Origin: Facklamia hominis CCUG 36813
GTDB lineage: Bacteria; Bacillota; Bacilli; Lactobacillales; Aerococcaceae
Length of the DNA stretch: 64,000 nt
Direction of reading: 5' to 3'
Assembly: GCF_000301035.1 (NCBI RefSeq)
Contig: NZ_JH932292.1
Coordinates: 796,857 to 860,856 of the forward strand
The notes beneath the pieces were generated by a model. That model was not told the origin of the DNA. It searched no databases and saw only the letters and a program-made list of their open reading frames with translations. How positions within the stretch are numbered: the first letter of the stretch is position 1; the number at the start of each line of letters is the position of its first letter. Position numbers and translations under genes: made by a program. This document shows positions 31,611-40,807 of the stretch, piece after piece.

Positions 31611-32267
31611 CTAGGACTGGTGTCCTAAAATTTGCTTAGCAACAATGACTGCTTCATTAGCATCCTTAGAGTAAGCATCCGCGCCAATCTCATCTGCATA
31701 TGAAGCCGTCACTGCACCGCCTCCGATCATTACTTTAAAACGATCTCTCAGTCCCTGATCCTTTAATAAATCGATCAAGTTTTTCATTTCAGTCATTGTC
31801 GTTGTCATCAATGCAGACAAAGCAATAATATCAGCATCCACTTCAACTGCTTTATCAATAATTTCTTGTGAGGGGGTATCTCGACCTAAATCAATAATCT
31901 CAAAGCCTCCTACTTCAAGCATCGTAGCCACTAGATTCTTACCAATATCATGTGTGTCACCTTTAACCGTTGAAATAACTATTTTCCCTAAGCTTGAACC
32001 TTCTTTCTTTTGGTCCATCAATAAGGGCTCAAAAACTTCCATGGCATTATTCATGGCATCCGCCGAAATCAAGACGTCTGTCACATAATATTCCTCTTCT
32101 GCAAAGAGTTGCCCTACCTCGGTCATTCCATCGACTAAGGCATCGACACCTTCATTGACATCGTAGCCTCCTTCGACATATTCCTTAGCGGTTTCAATAA
32201 TATCGTCATCTTCCATTTCGACAACGAATTCTTTTAATTCTTCTAATAATTCTTTTTGATCACGCAT
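31611..32267 (-). CDS. Corrinoid (B12-binding) methyltransferase protein, MtaC/MtbC type
   Basis: This 218-aa protein has an N-terminal helical cap (B12-binding_2, about 1-90) and a B12-binding Rossmann domain. The lower-ligand motif is GDTHDIGKNLV (Asp-x-His-x-x-Gly) near residue 107, with downstream SALMTTTM and GGGAVT. It carries the methyl group between the methyltransferases encoded downstream. ATG 32267 follows AAAGGAGGGATTTG. It is first in the operon and has a good promoter. No gene for a reductive activator (RamA/RACo type) is present in the window. Confidence 0.93.
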   Translation of the reverse strand: MRDQKELLEELKEFVVEMEDDDIIETAKEYVEGGYDVNEGVDALVDGMTEVGQLFAEEEYYVTDVLISADAMNNAMEVFEPLLMDQKKEGSSLGKIVISTVKGDTHDIGKNLVATMLEVGGFEIIDLGRDTPSQEIIDKAVEVDADIIALSALMTTTMTEMKNLIDLLKDQGLRDRFKVMIGGGAVTASYADEIGADAYSKDANEAVIVAKQILGHQS

Positions 32268-32294
32268 CAAATCCCTCCTTTTTCTAACGTATCT

Positions 32295-32323
32295 ATTATA
32301 ACAAGTTCCCTATAGACCATCAA
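32295..32323 (-). promoter_or_regulatory. Promoter of the corrinoid methyltransferase operon
   Basis: On the minus strand: TTGATG (32323-32318), 17-bp spacer, perfect TATAAT (32300-32295). No regulator gene is adjacent. Confidence 0.75.
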
Positions 32324-32407
32324 TTCAAGTTAACTCGTTACATTTTAATACAAGCATAATTATATAGCTTGTGGTAAACTATTATTGTATTAGAAAGGGG
32401 TTTTATC

Positions 32408-33532
32408 ATGAAAAAAATTGGTCTATTAATCAATCCAGTAGCTGGAATGGGTGGCAAAGTCGGTCTTAAAGGTACCGATGGACGCGATGTTCTCGAAGAA
32501 GCACGTAAACGAGGAGCTCGCCCTGAAAGTCCGCTTAAAGCTGGAAAAGCTTTAGAAAAATTTCTTACTATCAAAGACCAGGTTATCTTCTATACAGCCG
32601 CTGGTGATATGGGTGAAAATCAACTAGAAAATTTGGGCTTAAACTATGAGGTCATTCACCATTATCAAGGAGACAGCCAACCCGAAGATTCTTATCAAAC
32701 ACTGGAACAATTTAAAAAATTAGATCTTGATTTAATACTATTTTCTGGTGGAGATGGAACTGCCCGAGACGTCACAAAATATATTGAATTCACGATTCCA
32801 GCTATCGGTATCCCTGCTGGTGTAAAAATCCATTCCGGTGTCTATGCCAAAACACCCGAAGCAGCTGGCGAACTCGCACTCGCTTATTTAAAAGAAGGTA
32901 GCTTACCTCTTAAAGAAGAGGAAGTCATTGATATTGAAGAGAATGCCTTCCGTCGTGATGAGATTGTAATTGCTGTTTACGGCTATTTAAAAGTCCCTTA
33001 TGATGATAGCCACTTACAAAGCACTAAATCTCCCACACCTCAATCCGACGAAGGCGCTCAAACTTCCGCAGCCCTACAATTTATCGATCTTATGAAGGAC
33101 GACGTTCTATATATTATCGGATCCGGTTCAACATGCTACCGCATTCTGGAAGAATTAAACTTGGACGGAACCATGTTAGGCGTGGATCTTGTCCAGAATA
33201 AAAAATTGATTGCTCGTGATGTCAATGAGCAAGAAATGGTAGATGCCATTCATAAAGCAGATCAAGTTCATCTTGTTGTCACACCGATGGGGGGACAAGG
33301 CTATCTATTCGGTCGAGGCAATCAACAATTATCCAATAAAGTATTGGAGTTATTAAGTAAAGATCAAATTACCATTCTATCAACCGTTGGCAAGCTAAAT
33401 TCCATTCAAGGTAAGCCTCTAATCGTCTACACCGGCGATCCCAAGGTTGATCAACAAATTTCAGGTTATTACCGGATCATTATTGGTTACGAACAATACC
33501 GTATGTATAAGGTTCAGCCTGCTAATGACTAA
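32408..33532 (+). CDS. ATP-NAD kinase-like protein (AcoX/COG3199 family)
   Basis: This 374-aa protein starts MKKIGLLINPVAGMGGKVGL, the N-terminal signature of the AcoX-like NAD kinase relatives, and has the GGDGT nucleotide motif in FSGGDGTARDV near residue 118. IPAGVKIHSGVYAKTPEAAGEL follows. Such proteins occur in acetoin and glycine-related clusters and their substrate is unsettled. Here it is divergent from the corrinoid methyltransferase operon. The start at ATG 32408 has an AGAAAGGGG site. Confidence 0.85.
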   Translation: MKKIGLLINPVAGMGGKVGLKGTDGRDVLEEARKRGARPESPLKAGKALEKFLTIKDQVIFYTAAGDMGENQLENLGLNYEVIHHYQGDSQPEDSYQTLEQFKKLDLDLILFSGGDGTARDVTKYIEFTIPAIGIPAGVKIHSGVYAKTPEAAGELALAYLKEGSLPLKEEEVIDIEENAFRRDEIVIAVYGYLKVPYDDSHLQSTKSPTPQSDEGAQTSAALQFIDLMKDDVLYIIGSGSTCYRILEELNLDGTMLGVDLVQNKKLIARDVNEQEMVDAIHKADQVHLVVTPMGGQGYLFGRGNQQLSNKVLELLSKDQITILSTVGKLNSIQGKPLIVYTGDPKVDQQISGYYRIIIGYEQYRMYKVQPAND

Positions 33533-33543
33533 TTCCCCTCAAA

Positions 33544-33574
33544 AACAGCCACCTAGTAGCAGGTGGCTGTTTTA
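33544..33574 (+). terminator. Terminator of the AcoX-like gene
   Basis: Arms AACAGCCACCT and AGGTGGCTGTT with loop AGTAGC, followed by TTT. Confidence 0.88.
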
Positions 33575-33581
33575 TATATGC

Positions 33582-33612
33582 AAAAAGCATGGGCGTATTA
33601 TTCCCATGCTTT
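33582..33612 (-). terminator. Terminator of the 33641-34714 gene
   Basis: Arms AAAGCATGGG and CCCATGCTTT; on the minus strand the right arm runs into five T. It is back to back with the plus-strand terminator. Confidence 0.82.
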
Positions 33613-33640
33613 CATGCTTAATTTGAATTACTAATAAAGT

Positions 33641-34714
33641 CTAACGATCTTCTCTTTCTGCTGCTTTGGTACCTAAGGATCCACCAACTAGCGCTAATAA
33701 AGCTCCAGCAACGGTCGCCGCTACAGTATAATAAGTTCCCTTAGAAGCTGTATCAGTTACTTCTTGAGCCGTTTCTTTAGCATCTTCAACCTTTTCAGGT
33801 AATTCATCTGCCAAACGATTAACTTCTTCAGTTAACTTATCAATTTGATTTTTTGCTTCAACCGAGGCTTTTTCATAAGATTCTTGAATACTTTCAACAG
33901 CCTTTTCAGCTTCTTTTTTCGATAAATCTGAATTCTTTTCAACCGCATTGGTTAAGGCGTCTTCATCCACTGCACCAACGATATCGTCAGCACGAGCTTG
34001 TAAGCTATCTGCCAAATCACGAAGCGTTGACTCTACATTTGCTTGATCAGAATCCATAAGAATCGTCTTAGCTGCTGCCTTAACTTCCTCTACAGAATCA
34101 TTCAAAGCATTTTGTAAATATTCTGGCTGTAGCTCTTCAATATCCGTATCTTCTAAAACATCCTTCATTGAAGCTTGTAATTTGTCTGTTTCAACGTTAT
34201 CGAAATCAACTTGGTCGGCAAGGGCGCTCACAGCATCACTAATCGCTGAACCCGTTCCTTCAACAGCTGTTGAAATTGCTGAGCCTGTTCCTTCAGCAAC
34301 GCTACCCACAACGTCGGTAGCTACACCAAATAAGGATGTACCAGCCCAGGTAGTTAATGCAAGAACTCCAATCAAACTAGCTGCCCATGTTAAGAATCCA
34401 TGGATACTTCCGAGACGACGTGCTGATAATCCAGCTACAAAGCCAGCTAATAAGAAAGATACCACTAAAGCAACTACCCATAGAATGGCTTGGCTTGATG
34501 CCATACCTGCAAAAGGATCTGCTGCTGTAGGATTCACAAAACCAAGGCCAAGCGCCATACTTAACATTGAGAACACGATTAATAAGCCAATGAATGTTAC
34601 CACTCCGGCTAGAATTGCTCCCCATGAAATATTATCCCCTGCTCGGCGATAAGCATTCGTTGATTGCGTATAGACTGGATTTTGATCTTTAACAATAATT
34701 TTTTCGTCAGTCAT
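33641..34714 (-). CDS. Membrane protein with repeats and a long coiled-coil stalk
   Basis: This 357-aa protein has a cytosolic N-terminus ending in YRRAGDNISWGAILAG, then three to four membrane helices (GVVTFIGLLIVFSMLSMALG, ILWVVALVVSFLLAGFVAG, FLTWAASLIGVLALTTWAG). About 190 charged residues predicted as coiled coil follow, and a final helix (YYTVAATVAGALLALVGGSLG). A tandem repeat EGTGSAIS(T/D)AV occurs twice near residue 140. The N-terminal part resembles the YrzE/PhnA-like membrane family. Function unknown; general envelope stress is a guess from architecture. Confidence 0.6.
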   Translation of the reverse strand: MTDEKIIVKDQNPVYTQSTNAYRRAGDNISWGAILAGVVTFIGLLIVFSMLSMALGLGFVNPTAADPFAGMASSQAILWVVALVVSFLLAGFVAGLSARRLGSIHGFLTWAASLIGVLALTTWAGTSLFGVATDVVGSVAEGTGSAISTAVEGTGSAISDAVSALADQVDFDNVETDKLQASMKDVLEDTDIEELQPEYLQNALNDSVEEVKAAAKTILMDSDQANVESTLRDLADSLQARADDIVGAVDEDALTNAVEKNSDLSKKEAEKAVESIQESYEKASVEAKNQIDKLTEEVNRLADELPEKVEDAKETAQEVTDTASKGTYYTVAATVAGALLALVGGSLGTKAAEREDR

Positions 34715-34810
34715 TAATTTATTCCTCCTATTTTCAATATGTATTTATTATAACATTTAATATATATTAATTGCAAATATGACATTTTCATTTCATTGAT
34801 TTTATATTTA

Positions 34811-34836
34811 AAAAAGCCAGGAATTTCATTCCTGAC
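34811..34836 (-). terminator. Terminator of the 34859-35905 gene
   Basis: On the minus strand GGTCAGGAAT, loop GAA, ATTCCTGGC, then a T-run. Confidence 0.8.
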
Positions 34837-34858
34837 CTTTTCATTCAATCATATTCGA

Positions 34859-35905
34859 CTATTCTACTGATTCGCTTGTTTCCTCTTGATCAGCATCATT
34901 TACTGGGTCTTGTGAGCTATTCTTTTCATTAGAGTCCTCCATCGACTCCTCCGCTTCTTCAGAAGATTCCATTCCATAGCTAGATTGATACTCTTCATAG
35001 CTTGGTGCATCTTCAGGCTTTTGAATATCATAGCTACCATTATATTCAGTGACTTCTAAGGCAAAATGATAATTGATCGCCATATCTGTATCTTCTGCGA
35101 TAAGTTGCTCACCTAAGAGGTCTTCATAAGCAGTTAATAACTGTCCTAAAACAGTCTTAAGTGATGTTTCCGAACCAAAGGATAGGCTCTTTAATAAATA
35201 GTTTTCTTTATCGTAGTCCGCTTCTAGCTGTCCAAGGGCATGCAATATATCCGTAGCTAATTGATTCCAGTCAACTTTTTCAAAAAGAGAAACGACAAGT
35301 TCTTTAACCATCTCGCCTTCTTCTCCAAGATCGCCCGCTTCTTCAATACCTTTCTTGACTTGATCGATCACTTGACCTTGTAAGTCAATCTCATCAAAGT
35401 AAGATGAAAAATCTGCCTTCGATAAATCAGCTGTTAACTTATACGTTTCATCCGTTTCAGAAACTTGCATTAAATCTTTTATAACTTGAGAATCCTGACT
35501 ATCTGATAAAGTTTTATTCGTCTCATTAATGATGGAAGAAGTATCTTCTTTAATAACAGACCATTCTTGACCATTATATACATAAGTGTAACCATCCACA
35601 TGAGTAATATCGATTTGTTTAGTTTCTCCAGTAGCTTCATCAGTTACCGTTAGAACCATCTTCATAGCAAATGGCTCTGCCTGAATTTGATAATCACCAT
35701 GAATATTATAGGAAACATCCATTTCATCACTTGGGCTAATCAGATTCACCATCGTGTCAAAATTTCCTGCTTGAGATTCAATTTTTGAGTTTGCTTCAAC
35801 AATCTTATCATAAACGTCACTGTCTTGAGCATTAACAGATAATGCCGGTGCTAAGAACGTCACAAAAACTAACATCAAAGTCATAAACTGTCTAATTTTC
35901 TTCAT
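34859..35905 (-). CDS. Secreted protein with acidic C-terminal tail
   Basis: ATG 35905 is preferred (7 nt after GGAGGG); an upstream in-frame ATG abuts the ribosome site. The 348-aa product has a signal peptide (FMTLMLVFVTFLAPALSVNA-QD) with no lipobox. A beta-rich domain follows (DVSYNIHGDYQIQAEPFAMK, THVDGYTYVYNGQEW) resembling DUF6612/LppX-like carrier folds. The tail is rich in Glu, Ser and Asp (MESSEEAEESMEDSNEKNSS). The tail resembles that of OppA in composition. Function unknown. Confidence 0.65.
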   Translation of the reverse strand: MKKIRQFMTLMLVFVTFLAPALSVNAQDSDVYDKIVEANSKIESQAGNFDTMVNLISPSDEMDVSYNIHGDYQIQAEPFAMKMVLTVTDEATGETKQIDITHVDGYTYVYNGQEWSVIKEDTSSIINETNKTLSDSQDSQVIKDLMQVSETDETYKLTADLSKADFSSYFDEIDLQGQVIDQVKKGIEEAGDLGEEGEMVKELVVSLFEKVDWNQLATDILHALGQLEADYDKENYLLKSLSFGSETSLKTVLGQLLTAYEDLLGEQLIAEDTDMAINYHFALEVTEYNGSYDIQKPEDAPSYEEYQSSYGMESSEEAEESMEDSNEKNSSQDPVNDADQEETSESVE

Positions 35906-36062
35906 GGTCATCCCTCCATTTATTGTTTGTCCTTTATTAAAGGTTAACTTTATTGTACCTAAAACTTCTAAAAATTGAAAGTAAAACGCTACAAATTAAT
36001 CCAGCTTGTGACCTTCCCTTGCCTATGCTAGAGTATGATTATACTGAGAAAGTGGGGATTTC

Positions 36063-37466
36063 ATGCCTATAAAAGATAGCTTTAAGAACAAATATCGACA
36101 ACTCCTTGGTCTTGAGGAAAGCCAAGCACTCTTTCATGCCATTGAAGATCAAGCTCAACACCATGCCTTCCGTCTAAATTCTGAAAAGCCAACTGCTTTA
36201 GCTGCCTTAAAAAGTTTTTTCCCAGATCCACTTAAACCTGCCCCCTATGCAGAATCTGCTTATCTAGGTAAAATTTCTGGCAACAGCCCGCTTGCACGAA
36301 GTGGCTATATCTATAATCAGGACCCCTCTGCCATGATTGTTGCAAGTGTGGCTAACTGTCAACCCGGCGAGTGGGTCTTGGATCTTTGTGCAGCACCGGG
36401 AGGCAAGTCTCTCCAAGTCGCCTCAGCCATGCAAGGTCAAGGCTTACTTGTTGCCAATGAAATTAATTCCAAACGAGCTAAAGAACTCTCACGAAATATC
36501 GAACATTGGGGTGTGGGACATTGTATAGTAACATCTTACCGACCGGATGAATTAACTTCATTCTATCCACAATCCTTTGACTGCATACTTGTAGACGCTC
36601 CTTGTTCAGGAGAAGGAATGTTTCGAAAACACCAAGCAGCCCTAGATCAGTGGACACCTGATTACCCGACTGAATGTGCCATTCGTCAACAACATATCCT
36701 ACAATCTGCCCTTCAAATGCTAAAACCTGGCGGCCGACTCATCTATTCGACCTGTACTTTCGCACCCGAAGAAAATGAAGCCATTGTCTCTTGGTTAGTC
36801 CAGGAACATCAACTAAAAATTGCTCCCATTGATACGGAACAATTTCTAGCAAGCGTCAGCCATGGACGTCCTGATTGGGGGAGTGTAGAAGGACTCGAAG
36901 GCTGTCTTCGACTCTGGCCTCACCTAAATCCAGGTGAGGGGCATTTTGTAGCCCAACTTATCAAACCAATCAGTCCATTACATTCATCACAAACAAAGAT
37001 ACATACGAAAACAAGCCATTCCGACTTTCGTTCTCCTAACAAACAAGAGAAAGAACTCTGGCAAACCTTTAGCTCCCAATGCCCACTAAAAGCTTGCGTA
37101 CAAGAATCCAACGGTCGTCTATTTGTTAAGCAAAATACACTTTATTTCATCCCTCAAGGACAAGAAAGCATCCCCCTCCATTCAGTCCTACGTTGGGGAT
37201 TAGAAGTCGGGCAATTTTTAAAAGGGCGTTTTGAACCTTCCTTCTCCTTAGCTATGGCTATGAAAGATATATCATCAATGGCTCATCTAGATATTGATCA
37301 AGAACAATGGAAAGATTATATGGCCGGTCTCACCTTGAAAGCCTCCGAAAAAGATGGATGGTATCTACTCTGCCTAAAAGGAATGCCCGTCGCCTTCGGA
37401 AAACTTGTCAAGGGAACTATCAAAAACTTCTATCCAAAGGGGCTGCGTTTCCAAGCTAAGAACTAA
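36063..37466 (+). CDS. rsmF: rRNA (cytosine-C5)-methyltransferase, RsmF family
   Basis: This 467-aa NOL1/NOP2/Sun-type methyltransferase has AdoMet motif I LDLCAAPGGKSLQVA near residue 110, motif IV DAPCSGEGMFRK near 178 and motif VI YSTCTFAPEENE near 230 with the catalytic cysteine. The N-terminal RsmF domain and a long C-terminal RsmF/PUA-like region (GLEVGQFLKGRFEPSF) distinguish it from RsmB. It methylates 16S rRNA in the ribosome. ATG 36063 follows GAAAGTGGGGATTTC. It stands alone. Confidence 0.9.
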   Translation: MPIKDSFKNKYRQLLGLEESQALFHAIEDQAQHHAFRLNSEKPTALAALKSFFPDPLKPAPYAESAYLGKISGNSPLARSGYIYNQDPSAMIVASVANCQPGEWVLDLCAAPGGKSLQVASAMQGQGLLVANEINSKRAKELSRNIEHWGVGHCIVTSYRPDELTSFYPQSFDCILVDAPCSGEGMFRKHQAALDQWTPDYPTECAIRQQHILQSALQMLKPGGRLIYSTCTFAPEENEAIVSWLVQEHQLKIAPIDTEQFLASVSHGRPDWGSVEGLEGCLRLWPHLNPGEGHFVAQLIKPISPLHSSQTKIHTKTSHSDFRSPNKQEKELWQTFSSQCPLKACVQESNGRLFVKQNTLYFIPQGQESIPLHSVLRWGLEVGQFLKGRFEPSFSLAMAMKDISSMAHLDIDQEQWKDYMAGLTLKASEKDGWYLLCLKGMPVAFGKLVKGTIKNFYPKGLRFQAKN

Positions 37467-37577
37467 GAATCTCTGCCAATGAATCTAATCATTTCTCATT
37501 TTGAAATCAGATTCATTGACTTTGAAACAGCTTTCATCTATGCTTAACTTAATCAAACACTTAAAGGGGGCGTTTTA

Positions 37578-38309
37578 ATGGGACGTTTAGAAAATAAGGT
37601 AGCGATTATTACTGGGGGCGCTCAAGGAATGGGTGAATCCCATGCACGTTTATTTGTTGAAGAAGGCGCTAAAGTTGCGATTACAGATATCGATGTTGAA
37701 AAAGGCCAAGCCTTAGCTAAAGAACTCGGAGAATCTGTCCTTTTTATTAAACAGGATGTCAGTTCTGAAGATGACTGGAAAAAAGTCATTCAAGAAACAG
37801 AGTCTACTTTTGGTCCAATCAATATTTTAGTGAATAATGCAGGTGTCTCAACTGTCTTATCAACCGAACATTCTAGTCTGGAAGACTACAAACGAATACT
37901 TGGAATTAATCAGATTTCTGTCTTTCTAGGGATGCACTATGTCATTCCATCTATGAAAAAAGCCCAAGGAGGGTCTATCGTTAATATCTCATCCATTAAT
38001 GGCATGAATGGGGGAGCGATTGGCTATACCGATACCAAGTTTGCAGTTCGTGGTATGTCAAAAGCCGCTGCCAAAGAGTTAGCCCACTATGGTATTCGTG
38101 TTAATTCCGTACATCCAGGTGTTATTAACACCCCGATGGTCCAACATTCGGAAGCTTTCGATCAGATTCAAGCTATGATTGATTTTATACCGTTAAAACG
38201 AATGGCAGAGCCCCAAGAAATTTCTAACTTAGTCTTATTCCTGGCTTCTGATGAATCCTCCTACTCAACGGGATCTGAATTCATCGCAGATGGAGGAATC
38301 CTAGCATAA
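37578..38309 (+). CDS. Short-chain dehydrogenase/reductase
   Basis: This 243-aa classical SDR has the cofactor loop GGAQGMGESHARLF near residue 13, NNAGVS near 87, and the catalytic Ser in VNISSINGMNG with Tyr-x-x-x-Lys in YTDTKFAV near 150. Asp at the end of strand 2 (ITDIDVEKG) suggests NAD rather than NADP. It resembles cyclopentanol or hydroxysteroid dehydrogenases, but the substrate is unknown. ATG 37578 has an AAAGGGGGCG site; a strong terminator follows. Confidence 0.88.
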   Translation: MGRLENKVAIITGGAQGMGESHARLFVEEGAKVAITDIDVEKGQALAKELGESVLFIKQDVSSEDDWKKVIQETESTFGPINILVNNAGVSTVLSTEHSSLEDYKRILGINQISVFLGMHYVIPSMKKAQGGSIVNISSINGMNGGAIGYTDTKFAVRGMSKAAAKELAHYGIRVNSVHPGVINTPMVQHSEAFDQIQAMIDFIPLKRMAEPQEISNLVLFLASDESSYSTGSEFIADGGILA

Positions 38310-38330
38310 CTTTTTTATTCAATATTAGCA

Positions 38331-38367
38331 AAAGAGGCGGAGCACTTTGGGTGTCTCCGCCTCTTTT
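38331..38367 (+). terminator. Terminator of the dehydrogenase gene
   Basis: Arms AAAGAGGCGGAG and CTCCGCCTCTTT, followed by TTA. Long stem, strong in both directions. Confidence 0.85.
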
Positions 38368-38384
38368 ACATCTGTCAAATGTTT

Positions 38385-38525
38385 TTAGTTATGTTTAACC
38401 GATTGATGAGGTCTCCTTTGCTTTTCTTTAATGAGAGAATCACAAAAAAACGTGATCGCTTTTACCGCATAAAGCTGCAACCCGACAATCGCTAGGGCTA
38501 GCCCTATCTGTAACAGTTTTAACAT
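38385..38525 (-). CDS. Small single-pass membrane protein, 46 aa
   Basis: ATG 38525 lies 6 nt from AGGGA. The product begins MLKLLQIGLALAIVGLQLYA with one membrane helix, then a basic tail (KEKQRRPHQSVKHN). It is too short to assign. Codon use and the clean membrane-plus-basic-tail shape support it; the ribosome site is average. Confidence 0.45.
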   Translation of the reverse strand: MLKLLQIGLALAIVGLQLYAVKAITFFCDSLIKEKQRRPHQSVKHN

Positions 38526-38798
38526 CCTTATCCCTACTTTTAATTCACTTTATTTCAGAATAAAACAAATATACTAAATTGCAAGTAAAATTTTAAAATC
38601 TAGCAAAAATTAGACCCTAATACATCGAATGATGAAAGATTATCCCTGCTGATACCCGACCCGATGTTCACCTAATACTTTCTCCATTTTCTTTTTTCAA
38701 TCCCCAATACAAATAGGATCAATCAAACCAACAATAAATACTGATTCAATGAATAAGCTGGCTCAAGCCAAACACTGATCAACTATATTTAAGACCGT
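38526..38798. other. Intergenic region with no recognised feature
   Basis: About 270 AT-rich bases between the 46-aa frame and the M20 gene. I see no gene, tRNA, strong hairpin or repeat. Confidence 0.6.
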
Positions 38799-39914
38799 TT
38801 AACCTAGTGCGATCGCTCTAAATAACTCTATGCCGCGTTCGATTAATTCGTCCGGAAATGTATAAGGATCAGAATGGAGTTCTGCATAGGGACCATCACC
38901 TAAAAAGAAGAAACAGCCAGGACGTTTTTTTAAATACCAACCAAAATCTTCGGAGGAACGAATCGGCTCTTGTAGCAACTCAAAAGGTAATCCTGCCTCT
39001 TTAAAAATAACTTTTAGGCGATCTACTTCTGCCTGCGAATTGGAAGTATCTGGAAAAGTATCCGTTAAGGTCATCTCTAATTTAAGCCCTTCCTGATCCG
39101 CCAAATATTGAGCCTCTTTATGAATCAATGCTTGTAACTGATCTAAATCTTCAGTTTTTGCCGCCCGCAATGTTAAATCTAAGGTTCCTTGTCCTGGGCT
39201 CACACCAAAATTAGATTCCCCTAGTCGAACAGAAACCACCGTACACAAGATTAGATCTGAGAAATTTTGGCCATGGAAAGTCATGGCTTGATAACCACTA
39301 AAATCACTTAATGGTCGCCAGTCATTGACTAATTTGGCAATAGCATAGATTGGATTCTTACCTTTTTCTGGTTCAGAAGCATGTGACTGAATCCCCTCAA
39401 AAGTTAAACGCATTCCCGTCGAAGCACACATTAGTGTTCCAGCACGAAAATGTGCCGAAAACTTTGTCAAATGTGGCCAATTATGTAATCCATAGATCCG
39501 ATCGACATTAGCCTCATCGAGTACTTCACAGCACTGCTTAGCTCCCACTCCATTTTCTTCAGCATGTTGAAAGAGATAGACAATATTTTTTCCGGTTTTA
39601 ATTTTATCTAATGCCAAAATCAGCCCACACAATATTGTCGAATGACCATCATGTCCACAGCCATGGAAAGCTTGCATCTTAGAATTCACAATTGAATCCA
39701 TATCTGCACGAAAGGCTAGCGTTTCGGTTGCCCCTTCATCCTTAATGGCATAAAAATAAGCCCCTTTATCTACCAGCTTCACAGATGAATGTTGCCCAAT
39801 AAAATTCATCAAACGCATTTTCGTTTCTGCTTCATGTTCTGACACCTTCGGATGAAGATGTAAATCCATCCGTAATGCTTTTAACCATTCTAATTCCTCT
39901 TGAGACAAAATCAT
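38799..39914 (-). CDS. M20-family amidohydrolase
   Basis: This 371-aa metallopeptidase-fold protein is like N-acyl-amino-acid or indole-acetyl-amino-acid hydrolases. Metal and catalytic residues are visible: FRADMDSI, CGHDGHSTILCG, QHAEENGVGA and SSEDFGWYL. A dimerisation domain lies in between (IQSHASEPEKGKNPIYAIAKL). ATG 39914 follows GGAGGCGG. It probably releases an amino acid or carboxylate from an amide; the substrate is unknown. It is a single-gene unit. Confidence 0.85.
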   Translation of the reverse strand: MILSQEELEWLKALRMDLHLHPKVSEHEAETKMRLMNFIGQHSSVKLVDKGAYFYAIKDEGATETLAFRADMDSIVNSKMQAFHGCGHDGHSTILCGLILALDKIKTGKNIVYLFQHAEENGVGAKQCCEVLDEANVDRIYGLHNWPHLTKFSAHFRAGTLMCASTGMRLTFEGIQSHASEPEKGKNPIYAIAKLVNDWRPLSDFSGYQAMTFHGQNFSDLILCTVVSVRLGESNFGVSPGQGTLDLTLRAAKTEDLDQLQALIHKEAQYLADQEGLKLEMTLTDTFPDTSNSQAEVDRLKVIFKEAGLPFELLQEPIRSSEDFGWYLKKRPGCFFFLGDGPYAELHSDPYTFPDELIERGIELFRAIALG

Positions 39915-40067
39915 ATTACCGCCTCCATAATATTAAAGCTTGGTCTCATTCAAGCTCCCTTGTATGCTGTCATTATACGCTTATTAAAAAGGCTGTGCGA
40001 CAAGAAGTTCTATCAGCGAATAACAAAGTAGGTTCTTTAAATACATTTATTGCATAAATATTTATAA

Positions 40068-40094
40068 AAGGCTATGGTATTTGACCATAGCCTT
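40068..40094 (-). terminator. Terminator of the YwaF-like gene
   Basis: Arms AAGGCTATGG and CCATAGCCTT, with a short T-run on the minus strand. Confidence 0.75.
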
Positions 40095-40120
40095 CGTAAA
40101 AAATGTTAATTTTTATTCAA

Positions 40121-40807
40121 TTATGAAAGTAACGCTTCAGTTGATGTCTGCCTTAAATGTATTCTATCTTGCAAAAATTTCATAATCCACGAAACCATCA
40201 AAACCACCAAACTCACTATCAAAAAAGATGAATGAGTAAAAGTAGCCTCTGATATAAAGGGGAGTTGTCTTAAATAAGCATAATCTGTCTGAAGAAAGAT
40301 ATTAATGCCTTGAATGAAAGTATGTAGTAACAAGGTATAGGCGCTAATCTCTTTATAACTAGGCGAACAATAATCATTTCGCAAATAGATCAGGGATAAA
40401 ATAAGAATCATGCCATGACCCAAAAAATAATACACAAAGGTCACATGGGGAAATAAATAGGGATCCATATCTCTAATCAATAAAGCCCCCACTGAAAATG
40501 GAAGCCCCATTAAACTAATCCAACTCATAAATTTATTATTCTGCCCCAACAACAACCCCACTCCTAAAATCCAAATGATTAGTCGGCAATGATAAAGAGG
40601 TAGGCCATCCGCTAACAACCGCCCCGATCCTTGATACCAAAATAAAATCATACATTGCAAAAAAAGTGCAAAAAGAGCATACAACTTAACTAAATAATCA
40701 ACTCTAGCTAGCAAATAACAAACAACGATAAATAGTAAAACGACGACTAAAGGAACTTGACTAGGATGATTATCCTCGATTATTCTAAAAAAATAAGCCA
40801 GATTCAT
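40121..40807 (-). CDS. TIGR02206/YwaF-type integral membrane protein
   Basis: This 228-aa protein has about six or seven membrane helices. The family mark is LPLYHCRLIIWILGVGLLLG, followed by PHVTFVYYFLGHGMILI with conserved His residues. No biochemical role is known for the family. ATG 40807 has an AAGGGGTT site. It has no operon partner. Confidence 0.75.
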   Translation of the reverse strand: MNLAYFFRIIEDNHPSQVPLVVVLLFIVVCYLLARVDYLVKLYALFALFLQCMILFWYQGSGRLLADGLPLYHCRLIIWILGVGLLLGQNNKFMSWISLMGLPFSVGALLIRDMDPYLFPHVTFVYYFLGHGMILILSLIYLRNDYCSPSYKEISAYTLLLHTFIQGINIFLQTDYAYLRQLPFISEATFTHSSFLIVSLVVLMVSWIMKFLQDRIHLRQTSTEALLS

